A stretch of DNA of 64,000 bases from an uncultured Collinsella sp. GTDB lineage: Bacteria; Actinomycetota; Coriobacteriia; Coriobacteriales; Coriobacteriaceae. The DNA is taken from assembly GCA_900544235.1 (NCBI GenBank), contig UQUL01000004.1, forward strand, positions 1 through 64,000. Direction: 5' to 3'. The position numbers and the translations under genes were made by a program. Under the pieces are notes generated by a model. The model saw only the letters and a list, made by a program, of their open reading frames with translations. It did no database searches and was not told the DNA's origin. Below are positions 19,910-28,676 of this stretch, piece by piece (within the stretch, counting starts at the first letter, position 1; every line of letters starts with the position of its first letter).

Positions 19910-21580
19910 ATGTCTCAAGAAACCATCCGCGCGGCCGAGCGTGCCGCGGGACAGGTGAAGACCATGTCGACGTATGATCCGGACTCCGACCAGCTGCATG
20001 AGGAATGCGGCATTTTTGGTGTGTGGGCACCCGATCGCGATGTGGCCCGACTGACGTACTTTGGCCTGCGTGCGCTACAGCATCGCGGCCAGGAATCGGC
20101 GGGAATCGCCGTGGGTGATGGCGGCACGGTTATGGTTCGCAAGGACCTGGGACTGCTCGATCGCGTGTTCTCCAACGCCGACCTGTCGACGCTCTCCGGC
20201 CAGCTGGCCGTGGGCCACGTGCGCTATGGCACTGCCGGTGCCAAGAGCTGGGAAGCCTCGCAGCCGCATCTTTCCACCATCAACAGCGTCATTATCGCGC
20301 TTGCTCACAACGGCACTCTGGTCAACACCGACGAGCTACGCCGCCAGCTGATCGAGCTGGGCGTGCCGTTCCTCTCCAATTCGGATTCCGAGGTCGCGAC
20401 CAAGCTTATCGGCTACTTTACTCAGCGTACAGGCCATCTGCGCGAGGGCATTCGCAAGACCATGGAGCTCGTGCGTGGCGGCTACGCCATGACGCTCATC
20501 AACGAGCAGGCGCTCTACGCATTCCGCGATCCGCACGGCATTCGCCCGCTCGTGTTGGGCAAGCTGGTGGACGAGGGCCTGGACCAGGCCGATGCCGCAT
20601 CCGTTTCGCAGCTGCCGTCGCAGGACGGCGCCGCGACGGTCGACTCCGCCGTCCGTGTCACGCGCGCCGGCGGCTGGGTCGTTGCTTCCGAGACCTGCGC
20701 ACTCGACATCGTGGGTGCCGAGTACGTCCGTGACGTTCGTCCCGGCGAGATTTTGCGCATCAGCGCCGAGGGTCTGGTATCCGAGCAGGGCGTGCCTGCA
20801 GCCGAAGAGCCCGCAAACTGCATCTTTGAGCAGGTCTACTTTGCCCGCCCCGACTCCATCATGAACGGCAAGAGCGTCTATGCCTGCCGTTACGACATGG
20901 GTCGTCAGCTGGCACACGAGGAGCCCGTCGAGGCCGATCTGGTCATCGGCGTGCCCGACTCCGGCCTGCCGCCCGCGGAGGGGTATTCGCACGAGAGCGG
21001 TATTCCCTTTGGCGAGGGCCTTATCAAGAACCGCTACGTGGGCCGTACGTTTATCGAGCCCACGCAGGAGCTGCGCGCCATGGGCGTGCGTATGAAACTC
21101 AACCCGCTGCGTGACAACATCGAGGGCAAGCGCCTGGTCGTCATCGACGACTCCATCGTGCGCGGCACCACCATGGTGCAGCTCGTCAAGATGCTACGCA
21201 ACGCTGGCGCCAAGGAGATTCATATCCGCATCAACTCGCCCGAGGTCATCTGGCCGTGCTTCTACGGCATCGATACCGACGTGCAGTCGCAGCTTATCAG
21301 CGCCAACAAGACGGTCGACGAGATTTGCGAGTATATCGGCGCCGATTCGCTGGCCTTCCTTTCGGTCGAGGGCCTGCTTAAGGTCATGCCCAAGGGCGGT
21401 TACTGCGATGCGTGCTTTACCGGCCGCTACCCCGTGGCGATTCCCGAGAGCTTTGGCCGCGACAAGTTCATGGAGGGCTTTAAGCCCCGCAACCTGGACA
21501 AGCCGCTGCACTTTGATGACGACGCCGTGGTCGAGAAATACGACGATCGCAGCTGGGAAGAGGAACACGGCGAGGCCTAA
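19910..21580 (+). CDS. purF: Amidophosphoribosyltransferase
   Basis: The 556-residue enzyme makes phosphoribosylamine from PRPP and glutamine, the first step of purine synthesis. The Ntn glutaminase domain begins at the catalytic Cys33 in HEECGIFGVW, which implies removal of a 32-residue propeptide. The phosphoribosyltransferase part has the PRPP loop VVIDDSIVRGTT. Cys residues in CIFEQVYFARPDS, WPCFYGID and YCDACF fit the oxygen-sensitive Fe-S form. GAGGGG lies near the ATG. Its TAA stop is the first triplet of a palindrome (21578-21620). Confidence 0.96.
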   Translation: MSQETIRAAERAAGQVKTMSTYDPDSDQLHEECGIFGVWAPDRDVARLTYFGLRALQHRGQESAGIAVGDGGTVMVRKDLGLLDRVFSNADLSTLSGQLAVGHVRYGTAGAKSWEASQPHLSTINSVIIALAHNGTLVNTDELRRQLIELGVPFLSNSDSEVATKLIGYFTQRTGHLREGIRKTMELVRGGYAMTLINEQALYAFRDPHGIRPLVLGKLVDEGLDQADAASVSQLPSQDGAATVDSAVRVTRAGGWVVASETCALDIVGAEYVRDVRPGEILRISAEGLVSEQGVPAAEEPANCIFEQVYFARPDSIMNGKSVYACRYDMGRQLAHEEPVEADLVIGVPDSGLPPAEGYSHESGIPFGEGLIKNRYVGRTFIEPTQELRAMGVRMKLNPLRDNIEGKRLVVIDDSIVRGTTMVQLVKMLRNAGAKEIHIRINSPEVIWPCFYGIDTDVQSQLISANKTVDEICEYIGADSLAFLSVEGLLKVMPKGGYCDACFTGRYPVAIPESFGRDKFMEGFKPRNLDKPLHFDDDAVVEKYDDRSWEEEHGEA

Positions 21581-21620
21581 AACCTGCCATGTAGGGACAG
21601 GTTTATTTTGGTAGGTTTTA
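21578..21620. repeat. GGGACAG palindrome G1, overlapping the purF stop
   Basis: TAAAACCTGCCA (21578-21589, including the purF TAA) pairs with TGGTAGGTTTTA (21609-21620). The loop is TGTAGGGACAGGTTTATTT. A near copy in the other orientation ends pth at 37181-37223. Confidence 0.8.
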
Positions 21621-21641
21621 CCTGCTGTTTTGTTGATATGA

Positions 21642-21668
21642 CGGCGCGCGTTGTTATGGCGCGCGCCG
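21642..21668. repeat. GC-rich hairpin between purF and purM
   Basis: CGGCGCGCG (21642-21650) pairs with CGCGCGCCG (21660-21668). It has no T run; its role is unknown. Confidence 0.6.
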
Positions 21669-21737
21669 AAATGAACGCAACTATGAGCACCGTTTGGCGC
21701 CCGCGCGGCGCCACGGTAGTGGGAGAGGAAGGCTCAG

Positions 21738-22841
21738 ATGAGCGACAGCAAGCATGTGACGTATGAGGATGCCGGCGTCGATACCGCCGAGGGCGGCCGC
21801 GCCGTTGACGCTATTAAGCAGATGGTTAAGGACACCAACCGCCCCGAGGTCATCGGCGGTATCGGTGGCTTCGGTGGCCTGTTCTCGGCCGCCGCGCTTA
21901 AGGATATGGAAGACCCGATTCTGATTAGCGGTACCGACGGCGTGGGCACCAAGCTCGTGCTCGCCCAGATCATGGACCGTCACGAGACGGTGGGCCAGGA
22001 CCTGGTCGCTATGTGCGTCAACGACATTCTGGCTTCGGGCGCCGAGCCGCTGTTCTTCCTGGACTACGTTGCCATCGGTCACATCGAGGCCGAGCACATG
22101 GCAAAGATCATCAAGGGTGTGGCCGACGGCTGCAAGCTCGCGGGCTGCGCGCTCGTGGGCGGCGAGATGGCCGAGCACCCCGGCGTCATGGCTCCGGCCG
22201 ACTACGACCTTGCCGGCTTTACCGTGGGCGTCGTCGACCGTCCCAAGATGCTCGACCCCGCAAACGTCCGCCCCGGCGACGTGATCCTGGGCCTGCCTTC
22301 CACCGGCGTGCACTCCAACGGCTACTCGCTCGTGCGCAAGGTCATCGGCGTCGACGGCATTAAGCCGGGCACGCCCGAGGCCGCCGCTAAGGCGGAGGAG
22401 CTGAGCCGTCCGCTCGAGGAGCTCGGCGGTGCTTCGCTGGCAGACGCCCTGCTGGCTCCCACGCGCATCTACGTCAAGCCGATTCTGGAGCTGCTGCGCG
22501 GCGGCGCTCCGGTGCACGCCATTGCCCACATCACTGGCGGCGGTATTACCGAGAACCTCAACCGCGCGCTCGCCGACGACGTCGACGCCGTGGTCACCCG
22601 CAACGGTGCCGAGATGGGCTGGGACGTTCCGCCCGTCATCACCTACGTGTCGCGCCAGGCCGAGCTCGCGCCCAACGAGGCATGCAAGACCTTCAACATG
22701 GGCGTCGGCCTGTGCCTGATCGTCGCTCCCGAGGACGAGGCCGCGGTGACCGAGGCCCTGGTCGCGCTGGGCGAGAAGCCGTTCCGCGTGGGCGAGTGCG
22801 TCGAGGGCTCCGGTAAGGTCGTGTACTCCGATGAGCGCTAA
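21738..22841 (+). CDS. purM: Phosphoribosylformylglycinamidine cyclo-ligase
   Basis: The 367-residue AIR synthetase has YEDAGVD near the start, the glycine-rich IGGIGGFGGLF and the ATP-site segment SGTDGVGTKL, followed by CVNDILASGAEPLFFLDY and LPSTGVHSNGYSLVRK. It closes the imidazole ring in step five of purine synthesis, as a dimer in the cytoplasm. GAGAGGAAGG lies just before the ATG. purN overlaps its end by 11 bases, so translation of the two is coupled. Confidence 0.96.
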   Translation: MSDSKHVTYEDAGVDTAEGGRAVDAIKQMVKDTNRPEVIGGIGGFGGLFSAAALKDMEDPILISGTDGVGTKLVLAQIMDRHETVGQDLVAMCVNDILASGAEPLFFLDYVAIGHIEAEHMAKIIKGVADGCKLAGCALVGGEMAEHPGVMAPADYDLAGFTVGVVDRPKMLDPANVRPGDVILGLPSTGVHSNGYSLVRKVIGVDGIKPGTPEAAAKAEELSRPLEELGGASLADALLAPTRIYVKPILELLRGGAPVHAIAHITGGGITENLNRALADDVDAVVTRNGAEMGWDVPPVITYVSRQAELAPNEACKTFNMGVGLCLIVAPEDEAAVTEALVALGEKPFRVGECVEGSGKVVYSDER

Positions 22842-23532
22842 CGAGCAGATGGCTGCTGCCGAGAGCCTGGGCTTTGTGCCCTACACCCGTCCGACCGGCA
22901 CCGATACGGCCGAGCCGCTCAAGATCGGTGTGCTCATCAGCGGTTCGGGTACCAACCTGCAAGCGCTGATCGATCTGATCGCCGCCGGCAAGCTCAACGT
23001 TTCGATTGAACTTGTGGTGTCGAGCCGTCCTTCGGCTAAGGGTTTGCAGCGCGCTGAGCGCGCGGGCATCCAGACGCTCACGCTGTCCAAGGATGTCTAT
23101 GCCGACCCTATTGCCGCCGACGAGATCATCGCGCACGAGCTTCTCGAGCGCGGCTGCGAGTATGTGGTCATGGCCGGCTACATGCGCATGGTGCACACGC
23201 CTCTGCTGGCGGCGTTTCCCAACCGCGTGGTCAACTTGCATCCGGCGCTGCTGCCGAGCTTTACCGGTGCGCATGCGATTGACGACGCCTTTGCGCGCGG
23301 CGTCAAGGTAACTGGCGTGACCGTGCATTTTGCCAACGAGATCTACGACAACGGTCCCATCATCGCCCAGCGTGCGCTGGCTGTTGAGGAGGGCTGGGAT
23401 GTCGATACGCTCGAGGAGCACATCCACGCGATTGAGCACGTGCTGTATCCCGAGGTCGTGCAAATGCTCGCCGACGGCCGCGTCCACGTGCTGGAGAGCG
23501 GCAAGGTCGCAATTGACGCGCCTCGCGGCTAG
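22831..23532 (+). CDS. purN: Phosphoribosylglycinamide formyltransferase
   Basis: The 233-residue protein has the GART fold: IGVLISGSGTNLQALI near residue 31, YVVMAGYMRMV, and the catalytic NLHPALLPSFTGAHAI with a later GVTVHFANEIYDNGPII. It transfers a formyl group from 10-formyl-THF in step three of purine synthesis. It is about 25 residues longer than most PurN because of an N-terminal leader; a start closer to KIGVL is possible but has no better signal. It begins inside the purM end. Confidence 0.95.
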   Translation: MSANEQMAAAESLGFVPYTRPTGTDTAEPLKIGVLISGSGTNLQALIDLIAAGKLNVSIELVVSSRPSAKGLQRAERAGIQTLTLSKDVYADPIAADEIIAHELLERGCEYVVMAGYMRMVHTPLLAAFPNRVVNLHPALLPSFTGAHAIDDAFARGVKVTGVTVHFANEIYDNGPIIAQRALAVEEGWDVDTLEEHIHAIEHVLYPEVVQMLADGRVHVLESGKVAIDAPRG

Positions 23533-23562
23533 CGGCGCACAGTACAATTTAGCCGAGTAGTC

Positions 23563-23607
23563 AGGGTGGTCATTGGCGCCAAGGCGCACGTGGCCACCCT
23601 TTGTTTT
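23563..23607 (+). terminator. Terminator after purN
   Basis: AGGGTGGTCA (23563-23572) pairs with TGGCCACCCT (23591-23600) with one G-U pair, then TTGTTTT follows. Confidence 0.85.
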
Positions 23608-23621
23608 GGGTAGTCACCTGC

Positions 23622-23655
23622 GACGTTCTTTAACGACTAGTCATTTAAGAACGTC
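23622..23655. repeat. Palindrome centred on GACTAGTC
   Basis: GACGTTCTT (23622-23630) pairs with AAGAACGTC (23647-23655), and the loop itself contains the palindrome GACTAGTC. It lies 30 bases before the EIIA gene and could be an operator or a small repeat element. Confidence 0.6.
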
Positions 23656-23684
23656 CCCGATGGCTAGGTGAGAGAGGTGAGCGC

Positions 23685-24149
23685 ATGGCGGATAACGAAG
23701 CGCTGTTTACGCCTGAGCTGGTGTTTTTTGATTGGGAGTGTGCGACGCCGGATGAGGTGTTCGCGCGGCTTGAGGGCGAGCTTGCACCACGTGGCTACAT
23801 TGCATCCGGTTGGCTCGACGCCGTTCGCACGCGCGAGGATGCCTATCCCACGGGTCTTGCCATGCCGGCGGCAAACATTGCCATTCCGCATACCGATCCG
23901 GGGTTTGTGGCCAAGCCCTATATCGCGGTGGTGAAGCCCGCCGCGCCCGTGACATTTAACGCTATGGCTGGCATGGGCGCTCCGGTGCCGGCGCAGATCG
24001 TCATCAATCTGGGCATCGCAGAGCCAGGCGGCCAGGTCGAGGCCCTGCAGGCGCTCATGAACATCTTTATGGACGCCGATGCCGCAGCCGACGTGCTCGG
24101 CCAGACCTCGCCCCAGGGCATGGTCGACGCCATCCGCCGTCACTTCTAA
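23685..24149 (+). CDS. PTS EIIA protein, fructose/galactitol type
   Basis: The 154-residue protein is a stand-alone EIIA domain of the PTS_EIIA_2 family. The active-site His is in IAIPHTDP near residue 68, preceded by REDAYPTGLAMP, and the C-terminal VEALQALMNIFMD helix is typical. Such domains take phosphate from HPr and pass it to a EIIB partner during sugar uptake. No EIIB, EIIC or sugar gene is near, so it either serves a transporter encoded elsewhere or has a regulatory role. Palindromes lie on both sides. Confidence 0.9.
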   Translation: MADNEALFTPELVFFDWECATPDEVFARLEGELAPRGYIASGWLDAVRTREDAYPTGLAMPAANIAIPHTDPGFVAKPYIAVVKPAAPVTFNAMAGMGAPVPAQIVINLGIAEPGGQVEALQALMNIFMDADAAADVLGQTSPQGMVDAIRRHF

Positions 24150-24159
24150 GGTGGGGCTA

Positions 24160-24250
24160 AGCCGGCACTTGGGGAACGTCCCTAACTGCCGGCTGCCAGA
24201 GCTGTCCCCTTTGCACCAAAATGGTGCAGATTAACCTGTCCCCAATGCAC
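24160..24250. repeat. GGGACAG-type repeat cluster G2
   Basis: AGCCGGCA (24160-24167) pairs with TGCCGGCT (24187-24194). A second hairpin TGCACCA/TGGTGCA (24212-24218/24222-24228) is bracketed by GTCCCC words, that is GGGGACAG on the minus strand. It lies between the EIIA gene and the foldase gene. Confidence 0.7.
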
Positions 24251-24319
24251 CAAGCGTGCCGCGGGGGCTGCGTTGTGACACAATGGCGTTTGTTCGATTC
24301 GTTATGCGAAAGGCCAACT

Positions 24320-25540
24320 ATGGCAAATAAGAAAAAGAACTCCGAGGCCGCGCCGACGCCCGAGCAGCAGGCCCGCGCTGCCTCCAGCTCTCGCAAGAAG
24401 CAGCGCAAGACGTACGTGTCTAAGACCGTCAAGATCGTCCTGGTGGTCATCGGCGTGCTGGCGATGCTGCTTTCCGTCTCGGCGATGGCGTGCTCCGGCC
24501 TTATGTCGCAGGCCGAGGACACCTCGGGCTACAAGCTGACCGGCGGTGTTGCTGCTACTATCAACGGCACCAACCTCACCGAGGACACCGTGACCAAGCA
24601 GATCATGAGCATGCGCACGTCCAACGGCTACACCAAGGATGAGGATTGGGCGCAGTATCTGGTTGACAACGACCTCACGCCCAAGAAGTACCGCAAACAA
24701 CTCATCGACTCCTACACGCAGCAGATTCTGCTTCAACAGGCACAGAAGGAGAATGGCGTGACGGTGTCGGACGAGGAGGTCGAGAAGGCTTGGAAGGACG
24801 CGTGCAAGAGCGCGGGCGGTGCCAAGGCCTTTAAGAAGACCCTCAAGACCTACGGCTATACCGAGGACACCTACAAGGACTCGCTCAAGGAGAGTCTGGC
24901 GCAGCAGAAGCTCAAGGATGCCGTGGCGCCCACGAGCAAGCCCAAGGACAGCGAGATTGTCGATTACATCAACGAAAACCTGTCCAGCTACAACGACGCC
25001 CGCCGCTCGTCGAACATCCTGATCAAGGTTGATTCCGACGCTTCAGACGAGGACAAGGCTGCCGCCAAGGCCAAGGCGCAGGAGTGCCTGGACAAGATCA
25101 ACTCCGGCGAGCTGAGCTTTGAGGACGCCGTTGAGCAGTACTCCGAGGACACCGGTTCCAAGGAGAAGAAGGGCGATGTGGGCTGGGATAAGCTCACCAC
25201 TTTCGTCGACAGCTACCAGACGGCGCTCGAGGGGCTCAACAAGGGCGACGTGAGCGAAGTCGTCGAGTCGACCTATGGTTACCACATCATCAAGTGTACT
25301 GACTGCTTCCATGTCGATAATCAGGTCGATGACATCAACCAGGTGCCCAAGGCCATCAAGAAGTACGTCTCCAACGTGGTGAAGACGCAGGCGGCCAGTA
25401 CTGCATACAGCGAGTGGCTGGAGCAGTACAAGAAGGACGCCGACATTACCGTCAACCCCATGCCCAAGGACGTACCCTATAACGTGAGTCTGAAGGGCGT
25501 CACCAAGAGCTCGACCGACGATTCGTCGACGACTGAGTAA
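24320..25540 (+). CDS. Parvulin-type peptidyl-prolyl isomerase, PrsA/SurA-like foldase
   Basis: The 406-residue protein has a basic N-terminal tail, one hydrophobic segment (residues about 36-58) ending in SAMACSG, and a SurA-like N-domain (TINGTNLTEDTVTKQI, LIDSYTQQILLQQAQKENGV). A parvulin domain follows at about 245-345 (SSNILIKVD, SEDTGSKEKKGDVGW, VVESTYGYHIIK). It should sit outside the membrane and help exported proteins fold. The AMAC might be a lipidation site but is not a clean lipobox. The ATG at 24320 follows AAAGG. The many surface proteins nearby are plausible clients. Confidence 0.92.
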   Translation: MANKKKNSEAAPTPEQQARAASSSRKKQRKTYVSKTVKIVLVVIGVLAMLLSVSAMACSGLMSQAEDTSGYKLTGGVAATINGTNLTEDTVTKQIMSMRTSNGYTKDEDWAQYLVDNDLTPKKYRKQLIDSYTQQILLQQAQKENGVTVSDEEVEKAWKDACKSAGGAKAFKKTLKTYGYTEDTYKDSLKESLAQQKLKDAVAPTSKPKDSEIVDYINENLSSYNDARRSSNILIKVDSDASDEDKAAAKAKAQECLDKINSGELSFEDAVEQYSEDTGSKEKKGDVGWDKLTTFVDSYQTALEGLNKGDVSEVVESTYGYHIIKCTDCFHVDNQVDDINQVPKAIKKYVSNVVKTQAASTAYSEWLEQYKKDADITVNPMPKDVPYNVSLKGVTKSSTDDSSTTE

Positions 25541-25545
25541 TCATG

Positions 25546-25571
25546 GGGCGGTGCTCGCGCGAGCACCGCCC
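25546..25571. terminator. Perfect 26-bp palindrome after the foldase gene
   Basis: GGGCGGTGCTCGC (25546-25558) is followed directly by its complement to 25571. There is no T run, so it may be an RNA-stabilising hairpin instead of a terminator. Confidence 0.6.
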
Positions 25572-25594
25572 ACGCTATTAGAGAGGATTTGCAG

Positions 25595-26038
25595 ATGACC
25601 AACGAAGAGCTGCAGAAAGAAATGATCGCGGCCATGAAGGCCAAGGACAAGGTTCGCCTGTCCATCATTCGCCAGGTTAAGGCCGAGGTGAAGAATATCG
25701 AGGTTAACGAGCGCCGCGATGTGACCGAGGAAGACGTCAACAGCATGATCAAGCGTCTGATCAAGCAGACGAGCGAGACACTGGAGATGTCCATCAAGGC
25801 CGGCACCGACCAAGAGCGTACCGACAACCTGACCGAGCAGGTCAAGATTCTGGAATGCCTGCTGCCCGCGCAGGTTTCGGGCGAGGAGCTCGAGGCCCTG
25901 ATCGAGCAGGTTATCGCCGAGCTGGGTGCCACGTCCAAGAAGCAGATGGGCCAGGTCATGGGTGCACTCGGCAAGGCCACCGGCGGCAACTTCGATAAGC
26001 CGGCAGCAGCAAAGATCGTCGGAGCAAAGCTTGCGTAA
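25595..26038 (+). CDS. GatB/YqeY domain protein
   Basis: The 147-residue protein is the YqeY type: MTNEELQKEMIAAMKAKDKVRLSIIR, then EQVKILECLLPAQVSGEEL and a C-terminal MGQVMGALGKATGGNFD. It is related to the tail domain of the tRNA-dependent amidotransferase subunit GatB and is thought to touch tRNA, but its function is not settled. GAGAGGA lies seven bases before the ATG at 25595. It follows the foldase gene by 54 bases and ends at a clear terminator. Confidence 0.92.
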   Translation: MTNEELQKEMIAAMKAKDKVRLSIIRQVKAEVKNIEVNERRDVTEEDVNSMIKRLIKQTSETLEMSIKAGTDQERTDNLTEQVKILECLLPAQVSGEELEALIEQVIAELGATSKKQMGQVMGALGKATGGNFDKPAAAKIVGAKLA

Positions 26039-26067
26039 GGGCCGAGCGGTACATAGTTGATGTTGAG

Positions 26068-26099
26068 GGGGCGTGGCCGTCATGGTCGCGCCCCTTTTT
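26068..26099 (+). terminator. Terminator after yqeY
   Basis: GGGGCGTG (26068-26075) pairs with CGCGCCCC (26087-26094) with one G-U pair and TTTTT follows. Confidence 0.85.
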
Positions 26100-26111
26100 G
26101 CTGGGCTGGGC

Positions 26112-26180
26112 ACTCATTGGGGACAGGCTTAAATGAGTGCCCAATGAGCGGGCACTCATTTAAGCCTGTCCCCAATGAGT
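26112..26180. repeat. GGGACAG palindrome G3, perfect 31-bp arms
   Basis: Bases 26112-26142 and 26150-26180 are perfect complements with a 7-base loop. Each arm contains TTGGGGACAGGCTTAA inside its own smaller hairpin (ACTCATT/AATGAGT), so the unit is two GGGACAG elements head to head. Confidence 0.9.
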
Positions 26181-26285
26181 GGGGTAAAGGTTGCGGGTTC
26201 TTTACGGGAATGTAGTGTGGGCTGCGGAAACGTGGTTCTTTCCGTACAATAGTTCAACTCGTGTAAACGCAGGGAAGGGACATTC

Positions 26286-27017
26286 ATGGCAGACATGATC
26301 GAGATCAAGCATCTCAACAAGTACTTTGGCGACCTGCATGTGCTCAAAGATATCAATCTCACCGTCAAGCGCGGCGAGAAGCTCGTAATGATTGGGCCTT
26401 CCGGCTCGGGTAAGTCGACGCTCATCCGTTGCGTCGATTATCTGGAGGAGCCCACGTCGGGCGAGGTCGTCATCGACGGTACGCCGCTCACCAAAAAGAA
26501 TCACCTGGAGATGGCTCGCAAGTATAGTTCCATGGTGTTTCAGCAGTTCAACCTGTATCCCAACATGACGGTGCTCGGCAACCTGACGCTCGCGCCCATC
26601 AAGCTGCAAAAGAAGAGCAAGGAGGAGGCGACCGAGATCGCCATCGCCGCGCTCAAGCGCGTCGGCATGGCGCATAAGGCCGGCGAGTATCCGCAGAATC
26701 TCTCGGGCGGTCAGCAGCAGCGCATCGCCATCGCCCGCGCTCTGTGCACCAAGCAGCCCATTATCCTGTTTGACGAGCCGACTTCGGCGCTCGACCCCGA
26801 GATGGTCCAGGAGGTTCTGGACGTTATGATTGAGCTCGCGCAGGAGGACATCACCATGATCTGCGTGACGCACGAGATGGGCTTTGCGCGCCAGGTGGCC
26901 GACCGCGTCATCTTTATGGAGGACGGCCGCATCCTGGAGGAGGGCACGCCCGAGCACTTCTTCGATAACCCCGAGAACCCGCGCTGCCGCGAGTTCCTGT
27001 CCAAGATTCTGCACTAG
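26286..27017 (+). CDS. Polar amino-acid ABC transporter, ATP-binding protein
   Basis: The 243-residue protein is a GlnQ-type ATPase: Walker [10 protein letters not shown] near residue 38, Q-loop [12 protein letters not shown], signature LSGGQQQR, Walker [15 protein letters not shown] and switch VTHEMGFA. It drives uptake of a polar amino acid through the two permeases encoded downstream. Gene order ATPase, binding protein, permease, permease with gaps of 3-25 bases makes this a four-gene operon. The length is standard. Confidence 0.95.
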   Translation: MADMIEIKHLNKYFGDLHVLKDINLTVKRGEKLVMIGPSGSGKSTLIRCVDYLEEPTSGEVVIDGTPLTKKNHLEMARKYSSMVFQQFNLYPNMTVLGNLTLAPIKLQKKSKEEATEIAIAALKRVGMAHKAGEYPQNLSGGQQQRIAIARALCTKQPIILFDEPTSALDPEMVQEVLDVMIELAQEDITMICVTHEMGFARQVADRVIFMEDGRILEEGTPEHFFDNPENPRCREFLSKILH

Positions 27018-27025
27018 GCGCGGTG

Positions 27026-27901
27026 ATGGACATGACGGATATGACGAGGGCGGCCGTGTCGCGCCGTCACTTTTTGCAGCTGGCTGGCGCCGGCATGCTT
27101 GCGCTGACGGGGACCGCGCTTGCCGGTTGCGGCAACTCCACCAGCGGCGAGGGCTCCGACAAGGGATCCAAGCTTGCGGCCATCAAGTCACGTGGCCATC
27201 TGAATGCCGGCGTTAAGAAGGACGTTCCCGGCTACGGCTATTACGACACCGCCAAGGGTCGCTTTGAGGGCATGGAAGTCGATTTGTGCTACCAGATCGC
27301 CGCTGCCGTCTTTGGCGTGAGCTACAAGGATGCCCGTGCCCAGGAGCTTGTCGAGTTTACCGACGTAACGCCCAAGACGCGTGGCCCGCTGATCGATAAC
27401 GGCCAGCTCGACGTGGTCGCGGCGACCTACACCATCACCGACGAGCGCAAGAAGAGCTGGGATTTCTCGACGCCGTACCGTACCGACTACGTGGGACTTA
27501 TGGTCAAGAAGCGTTCGGGCTTTACCTCGATTGAAGATCTGGATGGCAAGGTCATTGGTGTGAGCCAGGGTGCCACCACACAGGGCCTCATCGAGCAGAT
27601 GATCAAGGACAACGGCTTTAGCTGCAAGCCCGAGTTTAGGGCCTTTAGCGGCTATCCCATCATCAAGAGTTCGCTCGACGCCGGCAATATCGACGTCTTT
27701 GCCATGGACCGCTCCACGCTGGCCGGTTACATGAACGAGACCGTTGAGCTGCTGCAGCCCGAGGTCAAGTTTGGCGAGCAGGGCTACGGCGTGGCGACCA
27801 AGAAGGGCTGCGACCTTTCGGCCGTGGTCGATCAGGTGATTTGCGATCGCCTGGCCGACGGCTGGCTCGACCAAGAGGTCAAGACCTGGGGTCTTGTATA
27901 G
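27026..27901 (+). CDS. Amino-acid ABC transporter, substrate-binding lipoprotein
   Basis: The 291-residue protein has a twin-arginine-like signal SRRHFLQLAG followed by a hydrophobic stretch and the lipobox TALAGC with Cys35 as lipid anchor. The mature part is a type 3 periplasmic binding fold (HLNAGVKKDVPGYGYYD, FEGMEVDLCYQIAAAVFG, VVAATYTITDERKKSWDFSTPY). It should capture the amino acid outside the membrane. Which amino acid cannot be told. I use the ATG at 27026, eight bases after the ATPase stop; a GTG one codon earlier is possible. A Tat-like signal on a lipoprotein is somewhat unusual. Confidence 0.93.
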   Translation: MDMTDMTRAAVSRRHFLQLAGAGMLALTGTALAGCGNSTSGEGSDKGSKLAAIKSRGHLNAGVKKDVPGYGYYDTAKGRFEGMEVDLCYQIAAAVFGVSYKDARAQELVEFTDVTPKTRGPLIDNGQLDVVAATYTITDERKKSWDFSTPYRTDYVGLMVKKRSGFTSIEDLDGKVIGVSQGATTQGLIEQMIKDNGFSCKPEFRAFSGYPIIKSSLDAGNIDVFAMDRSTLAGYMNETVELLQPEVKFGEQGYGVATKKGCDLSAVVDQVICDRLADGWLDQEVKTWGLV

Positions 27902-27926
27902 GCGCATCGTCCAAGGAAGGAATCAA

Positions 27927-28673
27927 ATGCTCGAAGGATTATTTGACGCCGACCGTTGGTCGACGACATTTCAAAACATGGGGCCCTTCTGGGAGGGCTT
28001 TGGCGTGACGCTACAGGTAGTCGTTGCCGGTCTGCTGCTGTCGCTGGTGCTGGGCACGCTACTGGGCGTGTTCTCTACCACTCGCTCGCGCGTGCTGCGC
28101 GCCATAAGCCGCGTGTACGTGGAGTTTTACCAGAACACCCCGTTGCCCGTGCAGGTGCTCTTTATGTACATGGCCGGTCCGCAGTTTTTGCAGGCCATAA
28201 CCGGTGCCGACCAGCCGGTGCGCATTGCGCCGTTCGTGCTGGGCTTCTTGGGTGTGGGCCTGTATCACGCGGCCTACATTTCGGAGGTCATCCGCACTGG
28301 TATCGAGGCAGTTCCGCGCGGCCAGATGGAGGCGGCCCAGAGCCAGGGCTTCACCCGTGCGCAGGCATACTGGTACATCGTGCTGCCCCAGACATTCAAG
28401 ATCATTCTGCCGCCGCTGTGTAACCAGGCTCTCAACCTGGTCAAGAACACGTCGGTGCTGGCGCTCGTGGCCGGCGGCGACCTTATGTACCGTTCCGACA
28501 ACTTTGTGAGTCTGTACGGTTACCTGCAGGGATACATCGTCTGCTGCCTTATGTACTTCATCATCTGCTTTCCGCTCGCCATGCTGGTGCAGTGGCTCGA
28601 GCGCCGCTCCAAGGAGCGTCCGCGCGGCGTGAGCCTGGCCGAGCTGGGGCTCGACAACGTAGAGGAGGCCTAG
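27927..28673 (+). CDS. Amino-acid ABC transporter permease 1
   Basis: The 248-residue HisM/GlnP-type permease has several membrane helices, the conserved EFYQNTPLPVQVLF segment and the ATPase-coupling EAA loop in MEAAQSQGFTRAQAYWYIVLPQTFK. It pairs with the next gene's product as a heterodimer in the membrane. AAGGAAGG precedes the ATG at 27927. Its position between the binding protein and the second permease fixes its role. Confidence 0.94.
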   Translation: MLEGLFDADRWSTTFQNMGPFWEGFGVTLQVVVAGLLLSLVLGTLLGVFSTTRSRVLRAISRVYVEFYQNTPLPVQVLFMYMAGPQFLQAITGADQPVRIAPFVLGFLGVGLYHAAYISEVIRTGIEAVPRGQMEAAQSQGFTRAQAYWYIVLPQTFKIILPPLCNQALNLVKNTSVLALVAGGDLMYRSDNFVSLYGYLQGYIVCCLMYFIICFPLAMLVQWLERRSKERPRGVSLAELGLDNVEEA

Positions 28674-28676
28674 CGC

